Below, in pieces: positions 8,223-18,956 of a stretch of 64,000 nt of DNA. The translations under genes were made by a program, and so were the position numbers. The notes under the pieces were generated by a model. The model was not told where the DNA came from. It did no database searches and saw only the letters and a program-made list of their open reading frames with translations. Positions within the stretch are counted from its first letter, which is position 1. Each line of letters starts with the position of its first letter. This DNA comes from Methanosarcina mazei S-6. GTDB lineage: Archaea > Halobacteriota > Methanosarcinia > Methanosarcinales > Methanosarcinaceae. The stretch is from contig NZ_CP009512.1 of the NCBI RefSeq assembly GCF_000970205.1, positions 620,001 through 684,000 of the forward strand, in the 5' to 3' direction.

Positions 8223-8846
8223 AACCTTTTAAGTTAATTAAATCTTTAAAATTTAATTAAAGATTTTAATTCACTTATTTTAATTAATCTATTTTTAATT
8301 CACTTATTTTAACTAATATATTTTTAATTAAATTATTTTAATTAATTTATTTTTAATTAATTTATTTTTAATTAATTTTTAAAAAGTTTCTATTTATCTA
8401 TCACTTCTTACTAATTTTTACAAATTTGAATTGATTTCTCACTTTTAATTAATTTTTATATATTTTAATTAATTATGCTTTCAGTCGATTTTTTTCATGT
8501 TTTAATTAATTTTTCTCTCTAATTATTTTTTAAAGATTTTTTAAAATTTTATAAAAATTTTAATTTCCTTTCAAAAGAGATTTACCTGTTCCCTGTCTTT
8601 TTTCTTTGGCTTTGATCAGGAAGTTTTTTCTTTTTGTCATCCCTTACCCCCTTTTCTCTCCTGCAGTTTTTTTCCTGGTTTTAAAGCCAGGTTTAAATTT
8701 CCAGTAATTATATTATCATTTTCTTTCTAAAATATTGTTCATTCATTAACCCTTTATCCTGTCTCCTTTTTATTTCAACGGGGTTCTTTAACCTCAGAAT
8801 TTGTGGAAATATTTTTATTACAAGGGAGCGCAGAGGGTCACGAATA
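8223..8846. other. very AT-rich spacer
   Basis: No gene is seen. Bases 8223-8560 consist mostly of TTTTAATTAATTTATTTT-type sequence, which would give the preceding transcript many U-tracts for termination. From about 8580 the composition becomes more mixed up to the IS200-type left hairpin. Confidence 0.6.
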
Positions 8847-9525
8847 CCCCAACCTTTAGGTTGGGGATGAAGTGAACCCTCGCCTCTTCGTTTTTCACTT
8901 TAAATATCTAAATCCTTACTTTTTTTGTAAAATGAGCTTGATTTGGCACCATGACCATAGGAGGTGCCAGCCGCCTATAGCCTGGATGTGATACACGTTG
9001 GAATTGAACAGTTTTAGCCATGGCTATGGTCAGATTACCTACCATCTCGTGTTGGTGCCAAAGTATCGATACAATATATTCTACAGCAAGCAAATTAAAA
9101 AGGATTGTGAGTTGATCCTCAATAACATTTGTATTGAGCAAGGCTACAAGCTTCATGCTCTTGAAATTGTAGATGATCACGTTCACTTGTTTGTGGAATT
9201 TCATCCAAGCAACTCCTTGTCAGAAGTAATTCAATACTTGAAAGGAGGAAGTTCTTACAGGCTTTTCAAACTTCATCCTGAACTTAAAAAACGATATTGG
9301 GGTGGAAGTCTATGGTCAAGTGGCAAATTCTATCGATCAGTTGGAAATGTAACAGCTGACACAATCAAACATTATATAAAGGAATCACAGAAAAAACCGA
9401 AAACAGAAGTCAAGTCCTCTAAATCAGCAAAACCTGATCAAAGAATTATTGATGATTTCTGACCCCAGAAACCGGGCGGGCGGCCCGAAGCATACCCCAT
9501 CCTTTAGGGTGGGGTGGCCGCCCGC
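8847..9525 (+). mobile_element. IS200/IS605-type element (tnpA only)
   Basis: The element is bracketed by two matching hairpins: CCCCAACC-TTTA-GGTTGGGG at 8847-8866 and CCCCATCC-TTTA-GGGTGGGG at 9495-9514. Subterminal hairpins of this kind are the recognition structures of HUH transposases. The right one sits inside a further 10-bp GC-rich stem (9476-9485 with 9516-9525). One transposase gene lies between, with no tnpB, so this is an IS200-type arrangement. The exact cleavage ends lie a little outside the hairpins and were not fixed. Confidence 0.8.
8998..9462 (+). CDS. tnpA: IS200-type Y1 HUH transposase TnpA
   Basis: The 154-aa transposase has the HUH motif DDHVHLFVEF near residue 62, the catalytic Tyr in KHYIKESQ near residue 125, and the family opening GQITYHLVLVPKYRYNIF. 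Enzymes of this type cut and rejoin single-stranded DNA at hairpin ends, moving by a peel-and-paste route. No ATG lies in frame before the conserved region, so TTG at 8998 is taken as start. All catalytic residues and both terminal hairpins are present, so the copy may be active. Confidence 0.92.
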   Translation: MELNSFSHGYGQITYHLVLVPKYRYNIFYSKQIKKDCELILNNICIEQGYKLHALEIVDDHVHLFVEFHPSNSLSEVIQYLKGGSSYRLFKLHPELKKRYWGGSLWSSGKFYRSVGNVTADTIKHYIKESQKKPKTEVKSSKSAKPDQRIIDDF

Positions 9526-10208
9526 AATTTGATTTTTAGAATTCCACAATTTATTTCTGTTTAACGGATCTATTTAAATAAGTTTTATTTCTTCCTAAAA
9601 TAATATTCACACTCTGTGGAGAAAAGGTCTGAGCCTTCAGGCTCTAAATTATTTGATTACCCGTATTGTAATAATTCCTTACTGTTAATAAATTTATTTT
9701 TTTCTTTTTTAAATCTGCTTTAAATATTCTGATCCTGAGCGCAGTGAGAGATATGTTTTCTTACTAATTCTTAATTTGAAATTTATTTTACAAAGTCTTA
9801 CGTCAATTCAGTAACTTCTTATTTATTTTAAAAAGATCCTTAAAAGCATCTCCTGAATACAGGTTTGGAGAATAGATTTATTCCGTACTCTGATCTTTTT
9901 TTTTGGTGGTGAAACCTGATTTTTTATCATTTAATTATATTCTACTGTTTCTATTTAATTATTTTTTACTGTTATATTTAATCTTTTGGATTTTAACCAT
10001 ATATTTTGTTATTTATATTTTTTAATTTCTTAATAATTTCTTGCAAATTTAATATATCATGAATAATCATTACAGTTATTTTAATCCTCTTCGATAAAAC
10101 CGAAGCTGTTATATAGTTCTTTCACGAAGGATTTGTTAACTACCTCCATTGGAGTAGGGATTTTTAATTATTAATTTATATATTAAATTTTGAGAGACGG
10201 AGATTCAC
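9526..10208. other. intergenic region upstream of the ATP synthase operon
   Basis: No gene is seen in this AT-rich stretch of 680 bp. It must contain the promoter and leader of the ATP synthase operon. Candidate TATA-like tracts are TTATATAG near 10110 and TTTATATATTAA near 10176, followed by GAGACGGAG just before the ahaH start. The transcription start cannot be set from sequence. Confidence 0.5.
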
Positions 10209-10538
10209 ATGGCTAAAAATGAAATCTTATCCGAAATAAAAAAAGCGGAAGAGAGCGCTAAATTAATGGTTGATGAAGCCATTGAAGCGAAAAACAAGCG
10301 CATCTCCGATGCCAGGGCCGAAGCCAGGGAGATCCTGAAACAGGCCGAAATTGATGCACATAAAGCTGCACAAGACTCTTTTAAAGTAGGTGAAGAAAAG
10401 ATCCTGGAGGAAAGAGATAAGATCGTCAACGATGGTGAAAAAAACGCAATAGCCATGTCCCAAAAAGCTCAAGCTAATATCGACAAATCCGTCAATTACC
10501 TAGTACAGGAGTTTGAGAGGGCGGTCCTTAATGAGTAG
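10209..10538 (+). CDS. ahaH: A1AO ATP synthase subunit H
   Basis: The 109-aa protein is almost entirely a charged helix ([20 protein letters not shown], later [19 protein letters not shown]), as expected for the peripheral-stalk subunit H that forms a coiled coil with subunit E and links A1 to subunit I. It is the first gene of the operon, with GAGACGGAG before the ATG. Its end overlaps the start of ahaI by 8 bp, suggesting translational coupling. Confidence 0.92.
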
Positions 10539-12480
10539 ACCTAAAGAGATGACAAGGGCCGTTATTGTCGGGCATAAAAGCATTTTAGAAGAAACCATCG
10601 ATGCATTACATGATATTAATCTCTTTCACATAGAAGATTTTGTCGAAGACGAGTCTGGTTTTAAGATCAGCAAGCCATTTAAAAACGGAGAAGAAGTCTC
10701 GAAAAAGCTTGTGAAGATCCGTTCCATCGCCAATTATTTGGGGATTGAAAGCAAAAAACCGGTAGTTCAGAAATCTGACGCTGTTCTGCGCGAACTTGAC
10801 ACGAAGTTGAATGAACTGGATAGGACAATTTCAGCTAAGACGGAAACAATCTCCCAGCTTGAAAATGAATTGAAAGACCTGGATGCCCAGAAAAGGGAAA
10901 TCCTGCCTTATCTGTCCATTAATCTCGACTTCGAATATTACCGTGGCTACGAAAGCCTCAAGGTTTTCGCAGGTACTGTAAAAGGTAGCCTGGAAGAAAG
11001 TCAGATTTCGAGCATCACCAAAGCTTACGAGCTGTACTATGACCCTCAGTCAAAAGCAGTTGTACTGTTTGTAGCTAAAAATGATGCCGACAAAGTTTAC
11101 GAATTACTTCAGGGTCTTGGATTCAAAGAACTTAGAGTTCCGGAAAGAGGTGGTGTCCCAAGCGAGCTGTTAAGGTTCATTGAACAGAAAGAAGCCGAAG
11201 TCACCAGAAGGATCGAATCCTTAAAAGGCGAAATCGAGTCCTTGAAAGTCAAGTACGCCGATTTCATCCTTGCCAGCGACGAGGTTCTGAGTATCGAGAG
11301 TCAGAAAGCAGAACTGCCTCTTAGAATAGCTACATCTGCAAACGCATTCATAATCGACGGATGGACTGCCACCGAGGATTTTGATAAGATTGTAAGTGTA
11401 GTTAACAGTGCCACTAATGGCAAGGCATATGTTACAAGCCTCGAACTTCATCACGAGGAAGAAGAACATGCCCCTGTCAAATACAACAATTCAAAAGTTG
11501 TGGCACCGATGCAGGAAATTATGGATCTGTATTCCAGGCCCAAATATACTGAACTCGACCCATCTTCAGCGATTTTCATAACCTTCCCGCTGATATATGG
11601 TATGATTCTCGGAGACATCGGATATGCAATAATATTGGGGTCACTTGCTCTGGCAATTAAAAAACTGGTAAAGTCAGATGCAGTGAAGCCTCTAATGAAT
11701 ATTCTTATCTATTGTCAGATATGGACAATTATCTTTGGAGTTCTTTATGGTGAGTTCCTTGGATTCTCGCTTGCAAGTTCACATACCGCACATGGTATGG
11801 CAGCAGGTTTGATTCCGGGCTGGGAAACTATAACTCTCTTCGAAAGCATAGGAGGCGAGGAATTTACTTTCCCAATCCACAGGTCTCACATGGTAATGAC
11901 TATGATAGCAATAAGTGTCTTGGTAGGACTGATTCACTTAAATCTCGGTTTCCTGTTCGGGTTTTCAAACATCGCCAGGCACCACGGGATTAAACACGCG
12001 GTCCTAGAAAAAGGCAGTTGGATCATTATCGAGCTTGGTGTGCTCGTTGCAGTTCTCGGCTATTTTGGCGGCATTCAAGTGTTCACCTATGCAGGTGCTC
12101 TTATTCTAGTTATCGGAGTTGTGATGCTCACCATGGGTGAAGGTATCAAAGGTCCGATCGAGTTGCCATCTCTTATGGGTAATGCACTTTCGTATGCTCG
12201 TATTATCGCAGTCGGTCTGTCTTCGATTTACATTGCAGGTACGGTAAATGATATTGCTTTCGAAATGATTTGGCCTGATCACTCTCAGATCGGTGCCGCA
12301 GCAATAGCTGCAATAATTGTATTCATACTCGGACATGGTCTTAACACTATTCTGAGTATCATCGCTCCTGGACTGCACGCACTCAGGTTGCAGTATGTAG
12401 AATTCTTTGGAAAATTCTATGAAGGCGGGGGCAGAAAATTCAATCCATTCGGATACATAAGAAAATACACGGAGGAATAA
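10531..12480 (+). CDS. ahaI: A1AO ATP synthase subunit I (a-type membrane subunit)
   Basis: At 649 aa this is the large AO stator subunit that carries the half-channels for the coupling ion. Residues up to about 330 are soluble and coiled-coil rich ([20 protein letters not shown]). From [20 protein letters not shown] on there are about seven to eight membrane helices. The essential Arg lies in [15 protein letters not shown] near residue 555. The start ATG at 10531 (MSRPKEM) overlaps ahaH; an upstream GTG-type extension is unnecessary. It acts in the cytoplasmic membrane with the K ring. Confidence 0.95.
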
Positions 12481-12484
12481 AAAC

Positions 12485-12727
12485 ATGGTAGACGCAGCAT
12501 CAACAGGTCTCTTTTTGGACGCAGCAGGAATGAAAGCACTCGGTGCAGCAATCGCAATCGCAGTAACTGGTCTTGCATCTGCAATAGCTGAAAAAGACAT
12601 CGGTACAGCAGCAATCGGCGCAATGGCAGAAAACGAAGGATTATTCGGTAAGGGTCTTATTCTTACTGTCATTCCAGAAACCATCGTTATCTTCGGTCTT
12701 GTCGTTGCATTGCTTATCAACCAGTGA
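12485..12727 (+). CDS. ahaK: A1AO ATP synthase proteolipid subunit K (c-type)
   Basis: This 80-aa, two-helix proteolipid forms the rotor ring. Helix 1 is GAAIAIAVTGLASAIAEKD, the polar loop contains AENEGLFGKG and helix 2 holds the ion-binding carboxylate in VIPETIVIFG (Glu65). The length is that of a single-hairpin c subunit, not the duplicated forms of some methanogens. The Glu-Thr pair after proline is a position used in Na+-binding rings, but ion choice cannot be decided by eye. The gene is followed by a strong hairpin, fitting the need for many copies per enzyme. Confidence 0.95.
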   Translation: MVDAASTGLFLDAAGMKALGAAIAIAVTGLASAIAEKDIGTAAIGAMAENEGLFGKGLILTVIPETIVIFGLVVALLINQ

Positions 12728-12735
12728 TTTTACTT

Positions 12736-12916
12736 AAATTTAAGAGCGTATTTCGCTCTTAAATTTCTTAGAGCATTGCTTTAAGTTTACCTGGACTTTT
12801 TTCTCTACCAGGCAGACCTGGAGCGTTAATAATGCTCTAAGTTCCCCTTAGGTATCGTTGCACTCTAAGCAGCTTAGAGTTTTGCTCTAGGCTTTAGAGC
12901 ACTTTTTTGCTCTAAA
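12736..12916 (+). promoter_or_regulatory. hairpin cluster between ahaK and ahaE
   Basis: The 208-bp gap within an otherwise tightly packed operon holds four inverted repeats. The first is a perfect 13-bp stem with 5-nt loop at 12736-12766. A 10-bp stem joins 12768-12777 to 12831-12840 and encloses a smaller CCTGG/CCAGG stem. An 8-bp stem with loop CAG lies at 12862-12880, and a 9-bp stem (TTTAGAGCA/TGCTCTAAA) at 12893-12916, just before the GGAGGTG of ahaE. All share the element TTAGAGC/GCTCTAA. Processing, stabilisation of the upstream ahaHIK message or attenuation of ahaECFABDG would set subunit ratios; that function is inference. Confidence 0.75.
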
Positions 12917-12935
12917 TTTATTTGGAGGTGTAAGC

Positions 12936-13487
12936 ATGGGACTAGAGATCGTTGTAAAAGACATCCAAGAGGGTGCAAGAGCTGAGGTTTCCCGTATTAA
13001 AGCCGAAGGCGATGCAAAGGCCTCCGAGATAATTAATGAAGCTAAAGAAATTCAGAAGAAGACGCTCGGAGACAGCCTTGCCAAGGCGGAAGAGGACCTC
13101 CAAAGTCTGCACCAGCAGGTCATATCAAGTGCAAACCTGGAAGTTAAAAGAATTACGCTTAACAAGCGTAAGGAACTTCTAGATACCGTTTATAACCAGA
13201 CAGTTGAAAATATTAAGTCAATGCCGGCATCCAAAAAAGAAGAGCTGTTAAAAAGTATTCTCGACAAGCATGAAGCTAGCGGCGCTAGAGCTTATTCTTC
13301 TAAGGAGTCAGAAGAGCTTGTTAAGAAGTTAACTTCTCTATCTTATGCTGGCAATATAGATTCTATTGGCGGAATTGTTCTGGAAAACGAGGACAGGACA
13401 GTCAGGTTAGATTTCACATACGATTCAATCCTGAAAAGCGTTTATGAACGTTCATTGAAGCAGATATCTGATATATTATACGGGTGA
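12936..13487 (+). CDS. ahaE: A1AO ATP synthase subunit E
   Basis: The 183-aa peripheral-stalk protein has a long N-terminal helix (IQEGARAEVSRIKAEGDAKA) that pairs with subunit H, and a C-terminal globular part ending TYDSILKSVYERSLKQISDILYG, which contacts the A1 head. A strong GGAGGTG site precedes the ATG, the best in the operon. It follows the hairpin cluster, so its translation could be tuned by that structure. Confidence 0.93.
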   Translation: MGLEIVVKDIQEGARAEVSRIKAEGDAKASEIINEAKEIQKKTLGDSLAKAEEDLQSLHQQVISSANLEVKRITLNKRKELLDTVYNQTVENIKSMPASKKEELLKSILDKHEASGARAYSSKESEELVKKLTSLSYAGNIDSIGGIVLENEDRTVRLDFTYDSILKSVYERSLKQISDILYG

Positions 13488-13493
13488 TGTTCG

Positions 13494-14576
13494 ATGCGGC
13501 TTTTGGAGAATCTCTGGGGGAAAAAACCCTCACGAAAATCCGATAAAAAGAAAAAGGGCAGTTCAAACTATGCTTATGCCGTAACCCGTGTCCGCGCGAT
13601 GAAAAGTAAGTTGCTCCCTAAAGAATCGTATCCCCGGCTTCTCAACATGGGAATCGATGAAATTACCCGCTTTATCCAAGAGTCTGAATACAAAAACGAC
13701 GTTGACGAACTGGCAATGAAATACAGTGGTGGCGACCTGGCAGAACACGCATTGAACAGGAATCTTGCGCTCACTTATGATAAGTTGGTAAGAATTACCT
13801 CCGGAGAATTAAATTATCTGATTGTCGCATATCTGAAAAGATACGACATCTGGAACATTAAAACACTTCTCCGTGGGAAAATCTACAACGCATCTGTTGA
13901 AGATATCCTGGAATCTCTTATTGCTGCCGGGGAGTTTACTTACACTTCTATGTCAGAACTTGCAGCCAAGGCCACATATCAGGAAATCGTTGAGGCCCTG
14001 AAACATACTGAGTACTATCCCCTGCTGCAGAAGTTTGACGGAACTAACCTAGCATACATAGAAAACGAACTTGACAAGATATATTATGCAGACTTGTTTG
14101 AAGCAATCGGGAAACCAAGATCTAAGGACCGTAAGCTTTTCGCTCAGGTTGTCAGATTGGAAGTAGACGTTAAGAATCTAATCAACCTGTTCAGGCTGAA
14201 AAAAGCAGGTGTTATGCAGCCTGATGAAATCATGCCTCTCATGATTGAAGGTGGTCTCGAGCTAAAGATCGAGAAACTGGCAGCTCTACCATATGACGAA
14301 TTTGTCAATGAGCTTCAAAGAACTCAATACTGGGAAGCGATTTCAGGCGTTGTAGGTCCGGATATGATTTCTCTGACTACCCTTGAAAGCAGGCTCACTA
14401 GATATTATCTTGAATCTTCAACAATTCTTTCGCATGTATCTCCGATCACAGTTGTACCTATTCTGGACTATATCATTCATAAAAATAATGAGGCTACAAA
14501 TCTCCGGATCATTTTCAGGGGTAAAGAGACTGGCCTCAGTGATGAGTTAATCAAAGACCAGTTGGTGATTATCTAA
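13494..14576 (+). CDS. ahaC: A1AO ATP synthase subunit C (d-type)
   Basis: The 360-aa protein is the cone-shaped socket that links the central stalk to the K ring. Helical segments with the family pattern are visible: [81 protein letters not shown] and [23 protein letters not shown]. The N-terminal 20 residues are unusually basic. It starts 6 bp after ahaE and its stop overlaps the ATG of ahaF (TAATG). Confidence 0.95.
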   Translation: MRLLENLWGKKPSRKSDKKKKGSSNYAYAVTRVRAMKSKLLPKESYPRLLNMGIDEITRFIQESEYKNDVDELAMKYSGGDLAEHALNRNLALTYDKLVRITSGELNYLIVAYLKRYDIWNIKTLLRGKIYNASVEDILESLIAAGEFTYTSMSELAAKATYQEIVEALKHTEYYPLLQKFDGTNLAYIENELDKIYYADLFEAIGKPRSKDRKLFAQVVRLEVDVKNLINLFRLKKAGVMQPDEIMPLMIEGGLELKIEKLAALPYDEFVNELQRTQYWEAISGVVGPDMISLTTLESRLTRYYLESSTILSHVSPITVVPILDYIIHKNNEATNLRIIFRGKETGLSDELIKDQLVII

Positions 14577-14881
14577 TGGAGTTAGCAGTGATCGGAAAGA
14601 GCGAATTCGTTACAGGGTTCAGGCTGGCCGGCATCAGTAAGGTTTATGAAACCCCTGATATCCCGGCTACTGAGTCAGCTGTAAGGTCTGTGCTTGAGGA
14701 TAAAAGTGTCGGGATTCTTGTAATGCATAATGATGACATTGGTAATCTGCCGGAAGTTCTAAGGAAGAACTTAAACGAGTCTGTCCAGCCTACAGTAGTA
14801 GCGCTAGGAGGCAGCGGATCAGGCTCAACGAGTTTAAGAGAAAAAATAAAACAAGCGGTAGGTGTTGATCTGTGGAAGTAA
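14576..14881 (+). CDS. ahaF: A1AO ATP synthase subunit F
   Basis: The 101-aa central-stalk protein contains [20 protein letters not shown] and later [21 protein letters not shown], the normal F-subunit pattern with a Rossmann-like core and C-terminal helix. It shares one base with the ahaC stop and overlaps the GTG start of ahaA by 10 bp, so translation of the three genes is probably coupled. Confidence 0.94.
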   Translation: MELAVIGKSEFVTGFRLAGISKVYETPDIPATESAVRSVLEDKSVGILVMHNDDIGNLPEVLRKNLNESVQPTVVALGGSGSGSTSLREKIKQAVGVDLWK

Positions 14882-16608
14882 AAGGTGAAATTTATCGTGT
14901 GGCTGGGCCTGTCGTCACCGCTATCGGCTTGGATGCAAAGATGTATGACCTTTGCAAAGTCGGTAACGAAGGGCTGATGGGCGAAGTCATCCAAATAGTA
15001 GGAGACAAAACCATCATCCAGGTATACGAAGAGACAGGCGGCGTCAGGCCGGGAGAACCCTGTGTCACTACAGGTATGTCTCTTGCCGTGGAGCTTGGTC
15101 CAGGTCTTCTTTCCAGTATTTATGATGGGGTTCAGAGGCCACTGCATGTCCTTCTGGAAAGGACGGGCGGTTTTATTGGTAGAGGTGTCACTGCAGATGG
15201 GCTTGACCACAAAAAACTCTGGGAGTTTAAGCCCGTTGTCAAAAAAGGCGACCGTGTAATTGGTGGAGATGTTATCGGTGTTGTACAGGAAACTGTGAAC
15301 ATTGAACACAAAATTATGGTTCGTCCTGACATTTCCGGAACAGTCGCCGACATAAAGAGCGGAAGCTTCACTGTCGTAGATACCATCTGTACCTTGACTG
15401 ATGGAACAGAACTGCAGATGATGCAGAGATGGCCAGTCAGAAAACCAAGGCCGGTAAAGAGAAAACTTACTCCTGAAAAGCCTCTGGTCACAGGGCAGAG
15501 AATCCTTGACGGACTTTTCCCTGTCGCAAAGGGAGGAACTGCTGCAATTCCAGGACCTTTCGGGTCGGGCAAAACCGTTACTCAGCAGCAGCTTTCAAAG
15601 TGGAGTGACACTGAGATTGTGGTCTACATCGGCTGCGGTGAACGTGGAAACGAGATGGCAGATGTTCTGTGGGAGTTCCCGGAACTTGAAGACCCGCAGA
15701 CCGGAAGGCCGCTCATGGAGCGTACCATCCTTGTCGCTAACACTTCAAACATGCCTGTGGCTGCAAGAGAAGCATCTGTTTATACAGGAATGACACTTGC
15801 GGAATACTTCCGTGACATGGGCTATGACGTCTCCCTGATGGCAGACTCCACCTCAAGGTGGGCAGAAGCCATGAGAGAAATTTCCTCCCGTCTTGAAGAA
15901 ATGCCTGGTGAAGAAGGTTACCCGGCATACCTGTCTGCAAGGCTGGCAGAATTCTACGAGCGTGCCGGTGTTGCCGAAACACTCTGCGGTGAGAAAGGTT
16001 CAATTACTGCTATCGGTGCAGTATCTCCACCTGGCGGTGACTTCTCCGAACCTGTTACTCAGAACACTCTGCGTATCGTGAAGGTGTTCTGGGCTCTGGA
16101 TGCAAAGTTATCCCAGAAGCGCCACTTCCCGGCAATTAACTGGCTGAACAGCTACAGCCTGTATAAGGAAGACCTCAATGACTGGTTTACCGAAAATGTG
16201 GCTCCGGACTACGTCCCTATGAGAGAAAGGGCAATGGATATGCTGCAGACAGAATCCGAATTGCAGGAAATCGTGCAGCTTGTCGGTTCTGATGCTCTGC
16301 CTGAAGAACAGCAGCTTCTGCTTGAAATTACCCGTATGATAAGGGAAATCTTCTTGCAGCAGAATGCATTCCACCCGATCGACACATACAGCCCGTTCGA
16401 AAAACAGTATAAGATCATGAAAGCCATCATGAAATGGGGAGACGCTGCAATGGACGCCCTGAAATCAGGTGTACTTTCTTCGGAAATTCTCAAGATGCAG
16501 TCAAAGGACGAGCTTCCCAAAGTTAAGTTCGAAGAGGACTTCGAAGGCTCTTTGAATGCTGTTCTTGCAAAGATGGATAAAGAGTTTGCAGCCCTGGGAG
16601 GTAAATAA
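14872..16608 (+). CDS. ahaA: A1AO ATP synthase catalytic subunit A
   Basis: The 578-aa catalytic subunit has the phosphate-binding loop [12 protein letters not shown] near residue 230, the A-type insertion domain before it ([17 protein letters not shown]), the GERGNEM segment with its catalytic glutamate, and [34 protein letters not shown]. It hydrolyses or makes ATP at the A/B interface. The start is GTG at 14872, overlapping ahaF; no ATG is nearby in frame before the conserved [14 protein letters not shown]. Confidence 0.97.
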   Translation: MEVKGEIYRVAGPVVTAIGLDAKMYDLCKVGNEGLMGEVIQIVGDKTIIQVYEETGGVRPGEPCVTTGMSLAVELGPGLLSSIYDGVQRPLHVLLERTGGFIGRGVTADGLDHKKLWEFKPVVKKGDRVIGGDVIGVVQETVNIEHKIMVRPDISGTVADIKSGSFTVVDTICTLTDGTELQMMQRWPVRKPRPVKRKLTPEKPLVTGQRILDGLFPVAKGGTAAIPGPFGSGKTVTQQQLSKWSDTEIVVYIGCGERGNEMADVLWEFPELEDPQTGRPLMERTILVANTSNMPVAAREASVYTGMTLAEYFRDMGYDVSLMADSTSRWAEAMREISSRLEEMPGEEGYPAYLSARLAEFYERAGVAETLCGEKGSITAIGAVSPPGGDFSEPVTQNTLRIVKVFWALDAKLSQKRHFPAINWLNSYSLYKEDLNDWFTENVAPDYVPMRERAMDMLQTESELQEIVQLVGSDALPEEQQLLLEITRMIREIFLQQNAFHPIDTYSPFEKQYKIMKAIMKWGDAAMDALKSGVLSSEILKMQSKDELPKVKFEEDFEGSLNAVLAKMDKEFAALGGK

Positions 16609-16609
16609 G

Positions 16610-17992
16610 ATGGCAAAAGAGTACAAGACGATCACTCAGATTGCAGGGCCTCTTATTTTTGTCGAGAAAACAGAGCCTGTAGGTTATAATGAAATCGTTA
16701 ACATTAAGATGGGTGATGGAACTGTTCGCAGAGGACAGGTGCTGGACTCTTCCGCTGACATTGTGGTTGTCCAGGTTTTCGAAGGTACTGGTGGGCTTGA
16801 CAAGGACTGCGGTGTAATTTTCACCGGTGAAACTCTGAAGCTTCCCGCATCCGTCGATCTTCTCGGCAGGATCCTGTCCGGTTCAGGAGAACCAAGGGAC
16901 GGTGGACCTAGGATCGTTCCAGACCAGTTGCTGGACATCAACGGTGCCGCAATGAACCCTTACGCCAGGCTGCCTCCAAAGGACTTTATCCAGACAGGTA
17001 TCTCCACAATTGACGGGACAAATACCCTGGTTCGTGGGCAGAAACTGCCTATTTTCTCAGCATCAGGTCTCCCACACAATGAAATCGCCCTGCAGATTGC
17101 AAGGCAGGCTTCTGTGCCCGGTTCCGAATCTGCTTTCGCAGTAGTTTTCGCAGCAATGGGTATCACCAATGAAGAAGCCCAGTATTTCATGAGCGACTTT
17201 GAGAAAACCGGCGCACTGGAAAGGGCAGTTGTGTTCCTTAACCTTGCAGACGACCCTGCTGTCGAACGTATCGTTACCCCGCGTATGGCTCTCACAGCAG
17301 CCGAATACCTCGCGTACGAACACGGCATGCACGTTCTCGTAATTCTGACTGACATTACAAACTATGCAGAAGCTCTCCGTCAGATGGGTGCCGCCCGTAA
17401 CGAAGTTCCTGGTCGCCGTGGGTATCCGGGTTACATGTATACTGACCTTGCAACCCTCTACGAGCGTGCAGGTATTGTCAAAGGTGCCAAGGGATCCGTT
17501 ACTCAGATTCCGATCCTCTCAATGCCTGGTGATGACATTACCCACCCGATTCCTGACCTGTCCGGTTATATTACCGAAGGCCAGATTGTGGTTGCCAGGG
17601 AACTGCACAGGAAGGGTATTTACCCGCCAATTAATGTGCTGCCGTCCCTGTCAAGGCTGATGAACTCCGGTATCGGAGCCGGCAAAACAAGAGAAGACCA
17701 CAAGGCGGTTTCTGACCAGATGTATGCAGGTTATGCAGAAGGGCGTGACCTGAGAGGTCTGGTGGCAATCGTCGGTAAGGAAGCTCTGTCAGAAAGAGAC
17801 ACCAAGTTCCTCGAGTTTGCCGACCTGTTTGAGGACAAGTTTGTCCGTCAGGGCAGAAACGAAAACAGGACAATCGAGGATACTCTGGAGATCGGATGGC
17901 AGATTCTCACTCACCTTCCTGAAAACCAGTTGGGTAGGATTGACAACAAATATATCCAGAAATATCACCCGGCACACAGAAAGGCTAAGTGA
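16610..17992 (+). CDS. ahaB: A1AO ATP synthase regulatory subunit B
   Basis: The 460-aa non-catalytic nucleotide-binding subunit begins [20 protein letters not shown] at ATG 16610, with GGGAGG 9 bp before it. Typical segments are [36 protein letters not shown] (degenerate P-loop, as in all B subunits), [42 protein letters not shown] and [12 protein letters not shown]. An upstream frame extension inside ahaA is not used. It follows ahaA after one base. Confidence 0.97.
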   Translation: MAKEYKTITQIAGPLIFVEKTEPVGYNEIVNIKMGDGTVRRGQVLDSSADIVVVQVFEGTGGLDKDCGVIFTGETLKLPASVDLLGRILSGSGEPRDGGPRIVPDQLLDINGAAMNPYARLPPKDFIQTGISTIDGTNTLVRGQKLPIFSASGLPHNEIALQIARQASVPGSESAFAVVFAAMGITNEEAQYFMSDFEKTGALERAVVFLNLADDPAVERIVTPRMALTAAEYLAYEHGMHVLVILTDITNYAEALRQMGAARNEVPGRRGYPGYMYTDLATLYERAGIVKGAKGSVTQIPILSMPGDDITHPIPDLSGYITEGQIVVARELHRKGIYPPINVLPSLSRLMNSGIGAGKTREDHKAVSDQMYAGYAEGRDLRGLVAIVGKEALSERDTKFLEFADLFEDKFVRQGRNENRTIEDTLEIGWQILTHLPENQLGRIDNKYIQKYHPAHRKAK

Positions 17993-17997
17993 TTGCC

Positions 17998-18627
17998 ATG
18001 GCTCAGCAGGACGTAAAACCAACTCGTTCGGAGTTAATTAATCTCAAGAAAAAGATCAAGCTCTCTGAAAGTGGGCACAAGCTCCTGAAGATGAAAAGAG
18101 ACGGTCTGATCCTTGAGTTCTTCAAGATCCTTAACGAAGCAAGGAATGTCAGAACCGAGCTGGATGCTGCCTTTGCAAAGAGTACTGAAAAAATCAATCT
18201 TGCCTCTGCTGTAAATGGAATGGTTGCAGTAAGGTCAACCGCCTTTACAGCAAAAGAATCCCCTGAAATCCAGCTTTCAGGGCACAACATCATGGGTGTT
18301 GTGGTGCCAAAGATCAGCTCTACAGGTGTCCGCAAGTCCCTCTATGAGAGGGGATATGGTATTATCGGAACAAATTCATATATTGATGAAACTGCTGATG
18401 CCTACGAGGACCTTGTAGAAAAGATCATCACTGCAGCAGAGCTTGAGACTACAATGAAAAGGCTCCTTGATGAGATCGAGAAGACCAAGAGGCGTGTTAA
18501 CGCTCTGGAATTCAAGGTGATTCCCGAACTCATTGATACCATGAAGTACATCCGCTTCATGCTTGAAGAGATGGAAAGAGAAAACACCTTCAGGCTGAAG
18601 AGAGTCAAGGCAAGAATGAGAGATTAA
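17998..18627 (+). CDS. ahaD: A1AO ATP synthase subunit D
   Basis: This central-stalk (gamma-like) subunit of 209 aa has the expected pair of long terminal helices: VKPTRSELINLKKKIKLSESGHKLLKMKRDGLI at the start, and LDEIEKTKRRVNALEFKVIPEL followed by IRFMLEEMERENTFRLKRVK at the end. ATG at 17998 is preferred; a GTG three codons earlier, overlapping the ahaB stop, is possible. Confidence 0.95.
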   Translation: MAQQDVKPTRSELINLKKKIKLSESGHKLLKMKRDGLILEFFKILNEARNVRTELDAAFAKSTEKINLASAVNGMVAVRSTAFTAKESPEIQLSGHNIMGVVVPKISSTGVRKSLYERGYGIIGTNSYIDETADAYEDLVEKIITAAELETTMKRLLDEIEKTKRRVNALEFKVIPELIDTMKYIRFMLEEMERENTFRLKRVKARMRD

Positions 18628-18640
18628 GTTTGATTTGAAC

Positions 18641-18808
18641 ATGGCAGAATGCGACGATCGACCTAATCTGGTTGAAAGAGCAGTAATGAAGTTAGGTGAA
18701 CCCAAAAACCAGGCCCGCCTGTTGCAGGTGGCCTGGAGGATTTCCCTTTTAATGATGGTTATAGGGTTCATCATTATAATTAAAACAATTTCTCCAAATT
18801 TTATGTGA
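18641..18808 (+). CDS. ahaG: A1AO ATP synthase small subunit AhaG
   Basis: A 55-aa frame begins MAECDDRPNLVERAVMKL and ends with one hydrophobic helix (ISLLMMVIGFIIIIKTI) before SPNFM. It starts 13 bp after ahaD and is the last gene of the operon. Methanosarcina aha operons are known to end with ahaG, a small protein not conserved in most other archaea, and whose role is unclear. One C-terminal membrane helix suggests a membrane-attached accessory or assembly factor. The stop codon lies inside a terminator-like hairpin. Confidence 0.85.
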   Translation: MAECDDRPNLVERAVMKLGEPKNQARLLQVAWRISLLMMVIGFIIIIKTISPNFM

Positions 18809-18843
18809 CATGACAGGGCAATTTTATCCTGAATCATGTCACA
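18804..18843 (+). terminator. hairpin at the end of the ATP synthase operon
   Basis: A 10-bp perfect inverted repeat (TGTGACATGA at 18804-18813, TCATGTCACA at 18834-18843) contains an inner CAGG/CCTG stem and is followed by AATTTTTG. It overlaps the ahaG stop codon, so it could serve as terminator or 3'-end stabiliser. Confidence 0.7.
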
Positions 18844-18956
18844 AATTTTTGTTTCAGGCTCTCCAATTATACTTGTAATTATTATGCTTTTTTAGTCCAA
18901 GTTATCAGTTTTTCTAAACAGTTTTATCGTTTTTCCTTGATAATGTTGTCATTTTT

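Noticed and set aside
12106-12720. Long minus-strand frame across ahaI and ahaK
   Set aside because: It is antisense to two certain ATP synthase genes and has no recognisable family.
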